Source of the DNA: Dehalococcoidia bacterium | Lineage (GTDB): Bacteria; Chloroflexota; Dehalococcoidia; Tepidiformales; Tepidiformaceae | Assembly: GCA_007126855.1 (NCBI GenBank) | Contig: SLAK01000041.1 | Coordinates: forward strand, 1-6,082 | Direction: 5' to 3' | DNA: 6,082 nt | In this document: positions 4,922 through 6,082 of the stretch, one piece after another | How the letters are laid out: every line of letters starts with the position of its first letter | Position numbering within the stretch: position 1 is the stretch's first letter | The notes under the pieces: generated by a model | Told to the model about the DNA's origin: nothing | Seen by the model: the letters and a program-made list of their open reading frames with translations, nothing else | The model's database searches: none | Made by a program: the position numbers and the translations under genes

Positions 4922-4935
4922 CCCCCAACGTCGGC
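4907..4935. repeat. 7-bp inverted repeat flanking the -10 box, putative operator
   Basis: GCCGACG (4907-4913) and CGTCGGC (4929-4935) are perfect inverted copies separated by 15 bases. The -10 hexamer and the expected start point lie between them. The half-sites begin 22 bases apart, two helical turns, so one dimer could hold both on one face of the DNA and block the promoter. It also lies upstream of the divergent thioesterase gene, so both could be controlled. Confidence 0.45.
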
Positions 4936-4949
4936 TCGGGAGAAAGTTC

Positions 4950-6026
4950 GTGAGCCAACCTGAAGGCCCCGGCAGTGCTCCATGCGCGGCTTCAATGGCC
5001 GATGCGGCGCGCGACTTCCTGCAGGCATTAACGCCAGCGCAGCGCCCGCATGCAAGCTTCGCGATTGACGACAGCGCGACGCGACGCGACTGGGGCTACT
5101 TCCCGCGGCGATTTCAGGGCCTTTCGCTGGGAGAGATGGACGGGCGCCAGCAACGGCTCGCGCACCGGCTGGTGTCGACGGCGCTCAGCCTGCATGGCTA
5201 TACGAAGGTCACGACGATCATCGCGCTGGAGGAAGTGCTGAACCGGATCGAGGGGCGCGCCAGGCCGGATGTGCGGGACCCGGGACGGTACTTCCTGAGC
5301 ATCTTTGGTGACCCTGGCGGCGGGACCTGGGCATGGCAGTTCGAGGGGCACCACATATCACTGAACGTGACGATTGCGGGCGAGCAGGCGGTGGCCGTGA
5401 CGCCCCTCTTCCTTGGGTCGAACCCTGCCGAGGTGGATCACGCGGGACGGGCGGTGCTCCGGGTGATGGGCGAAGAGGAAGACGCCGGGCGCGAGTTGCT
5501 CGCATCGCTGAACGGCGATCAGCAGGGCAAGGCGATCATCGCCCCGGAGGCGCCGCCGGACTTCGTTTTAATGAACGTGCCGCAGATCCCGGAGAGGATG
5601 CTGCCGGGAGAAGCGGGCGGGCCTCGCGGGACGGTCGCGAATTTCGCGCGCTATCCGCAGGAGCAACGGGAGATGGTGCGATTCGAGCGGGGGCGTCCGA
5701 AGGGCATAGCCTACGGGGAGCTTTTGCCGGCCCAACAGGAGCGGTTCGCGGCGCTGCTGGACGTGTATTTCGACCGTGTGCCTGAAGAGCTCGCAGCGAT
5801 TGAGCGGGCGCGGATTCACGCGGCAGGCATCGACGCGCTGCACTTTGCGTGGGCGGGGGAAACGGCGCGGCGGCAGCCACACTACTACCGGGTACAGGGG
5901 CCGCGGATGCTGATCGAATACGACAACACGCAGGACGGCGCCAACCACATCCACGCGGTATGGCGCGACCCGGACAACGATTTCGGAGACGACATCCTGC
6001 GCGAGCACACGCAGCAGGCACACTAA
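4950..6026 (+). CDS. DUF3500 family protein, function unknown
   Basis: The protein is 358 residues from GTG 4950, chosen from GGGAG 7 bases upstream and the promoter in front. The frame stays open far upstream only as an antisense shadow of the thioesterase. Recognisable DUF3500 landmarks are a helical N-terminal half (ALTPAQRPHASFAIDD at 26-41; STALSLHGYTKVTTII at 76-91), then DPGRYFLSIFGDP (110-122), WAWQFEGHHISLNVTI (127-142) and TPLFLGSNPAEV (151-162). The C-terminal part has HYYRVQGPRMLIEYDN (311-326), ANHIHAVWRDPDNDFGDD (331-348). Conserved-looking His134/His135, His311, Glu323, His333 and His335, with several Asp, could form a metal or active site, but that is inference. No signal peptide or membrane segment is seen, so it is probably cytoplasmic. 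It is transcribed divergently from a thioesterase and alone on its strand, with a terminator 14 bases after the stop. Confidence 0.85.
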   Translation: MSQPEGPGSAPCAASMADAARDFLQALTPAQRPHASFAIDDSATRRDWGYFPRRFQGLSLGEMDGRQQRLAHRLVSTALSLHGYTKVTTIIALEEVLNRIEGRARPDVRDPGRYFLSIFGDPGGGTWAWQFEGHHISLNVTIAGEQAVAVTPLFLGSNPAEVDHAGRAVLRVMGEEEDAGRELLASLNGDQQGKAIIAPEAPPDFVLMNVPQIPERMLPGEAGGPRGTVANFARYPQEQREMVRFERGRPKGIAYGELLPAQQERFAALLDVYFDRVPEELAAIERARIHAAGIDALHFAWAGETARRQPHYYRVQGPRMLIEYDNTQDGANHIHAVWRDPDNDFGDDILREHTQQAH

Positions 6027-6040
6027 GCAGGCAGGAATGG

Positions 6041-6070
6041 AAGAGCCCCGGCAGTGCCGGGGCTCTTTGT
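6041..6070 (+). terminator. Intrinsic terminator of the DUF3500 gene
   Basis: AAGAGCCCCGGC (6041-6052) pairs with GCCGGGGCTCTT (6056-6067) around a 3-base loop and runs into TTTGT. It lies 14 bases after the stop. The core GAGCCCCGG/CCGGGGCTC is the same as in the terminator at 355-382. Confidence 0.85.
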
Positions 6071-6082
6071 AGGTGACTGGCG

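Noticed and set aside
4917..4922. Minus-strand GATAGT as -10 box for the thioesterase
   Set aside because: It matches only four of six bases, is the reverse complement of the better plus-strand -10, and has no -35. No thioesterase promoter is called.
4269..4949. 227-codon plus-strand open frame continuous with the DUF3500 gene, suggesting a 585-aa protein
   Set aside because: It is antisense to the thioesterase and reads as GC-rich arginine/glycine-rich shadow sequence. The promoter (4893-4921), ribosome binding site and family start all point to GTG 4950.
1..6082. Mobile element, CRISPR, toxin-antitoxin or defence system
   Set aside because: I found no transposase or integrase motifs, terminal repeats, regular short repeats or tRNA-like ends. 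The winged-helix gene plus 57-aa gene might suggest a toxin-antitoxin pair, but they are 88 bases apart with separate promoter signals and show no known toxin fold.

Overview
The window is 6,082 bases of GC-rich bacterial chromosome. G or C dominates third codon positions, genes are packed closely, and several promoters sit directly on their start codons. No rRNA, tRNA, CRISPR array, transposase or integrase was seen. The gene families present (LarC, a DUF3500-like protein, a two-domain acyl-CoA thioesterase and a Crp/Fnr regulator), together with leaderless-looking promoters and GTG/TTG starts, would suit a high-GC Chloroflexota or actinobacterial-type organism. That placement is an inference and not a firm one.

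Layout, left to right. Bases 1-327 (+) hold the C-terminal end of larC (nickel-pincer cofactor synthesis). Converging on it are three minus-strand genes. In transcription order they are a short-chain dehydrogenase/reductase (1914 to 1069), a 97-residue winged-helix regulator (966 to 673) and a 57-residue protein of unknown function (584 to 411). The small gene has its own ribosome binding site, a -10 box with a palindrome beside it, and a terminator shared with larC. A Crp/Fnr-family regulator (2001-2738, +) diverges from the reductase, and a lipoprotein with a WD40/TolB-like propeller signature (2806-3828, +) follows it. A 233-base gap then holds a strong 13-bp hairpin and a possible 42-residue minus-strand ORF. 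A two-domain acyl-CoA thioesterase (4865 to 4062, -, probable TTG start) and a DUF3500-type protein (4950-6026, +, GTG start) diverge from an 84-base intergenic region. That region carries the best sigma-70 promoter in the window, and an inverted repeat flanks its -10 box. The window closes with a clear intrinsic terminator.

How the genes work together. There is no obvious multi-gene pathway. The reductase and the thioesterase could both act on acyl or hydroxyacyl substrates, and the two regulators sit next to likely targets, but the sequence does not prove these links. The most informative pattern is regulatory: promoter regions across the window carry 7-12 bp perfect inverted repeats at or beside the -10 box, each with a different sequence. 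The less usual items are the 57-aa gene, the DUF3500 protein of unknown function, and the possible short ORF with an internal hairpin at 3880-4008. I do not see convincing evidence of a new multi-component system.
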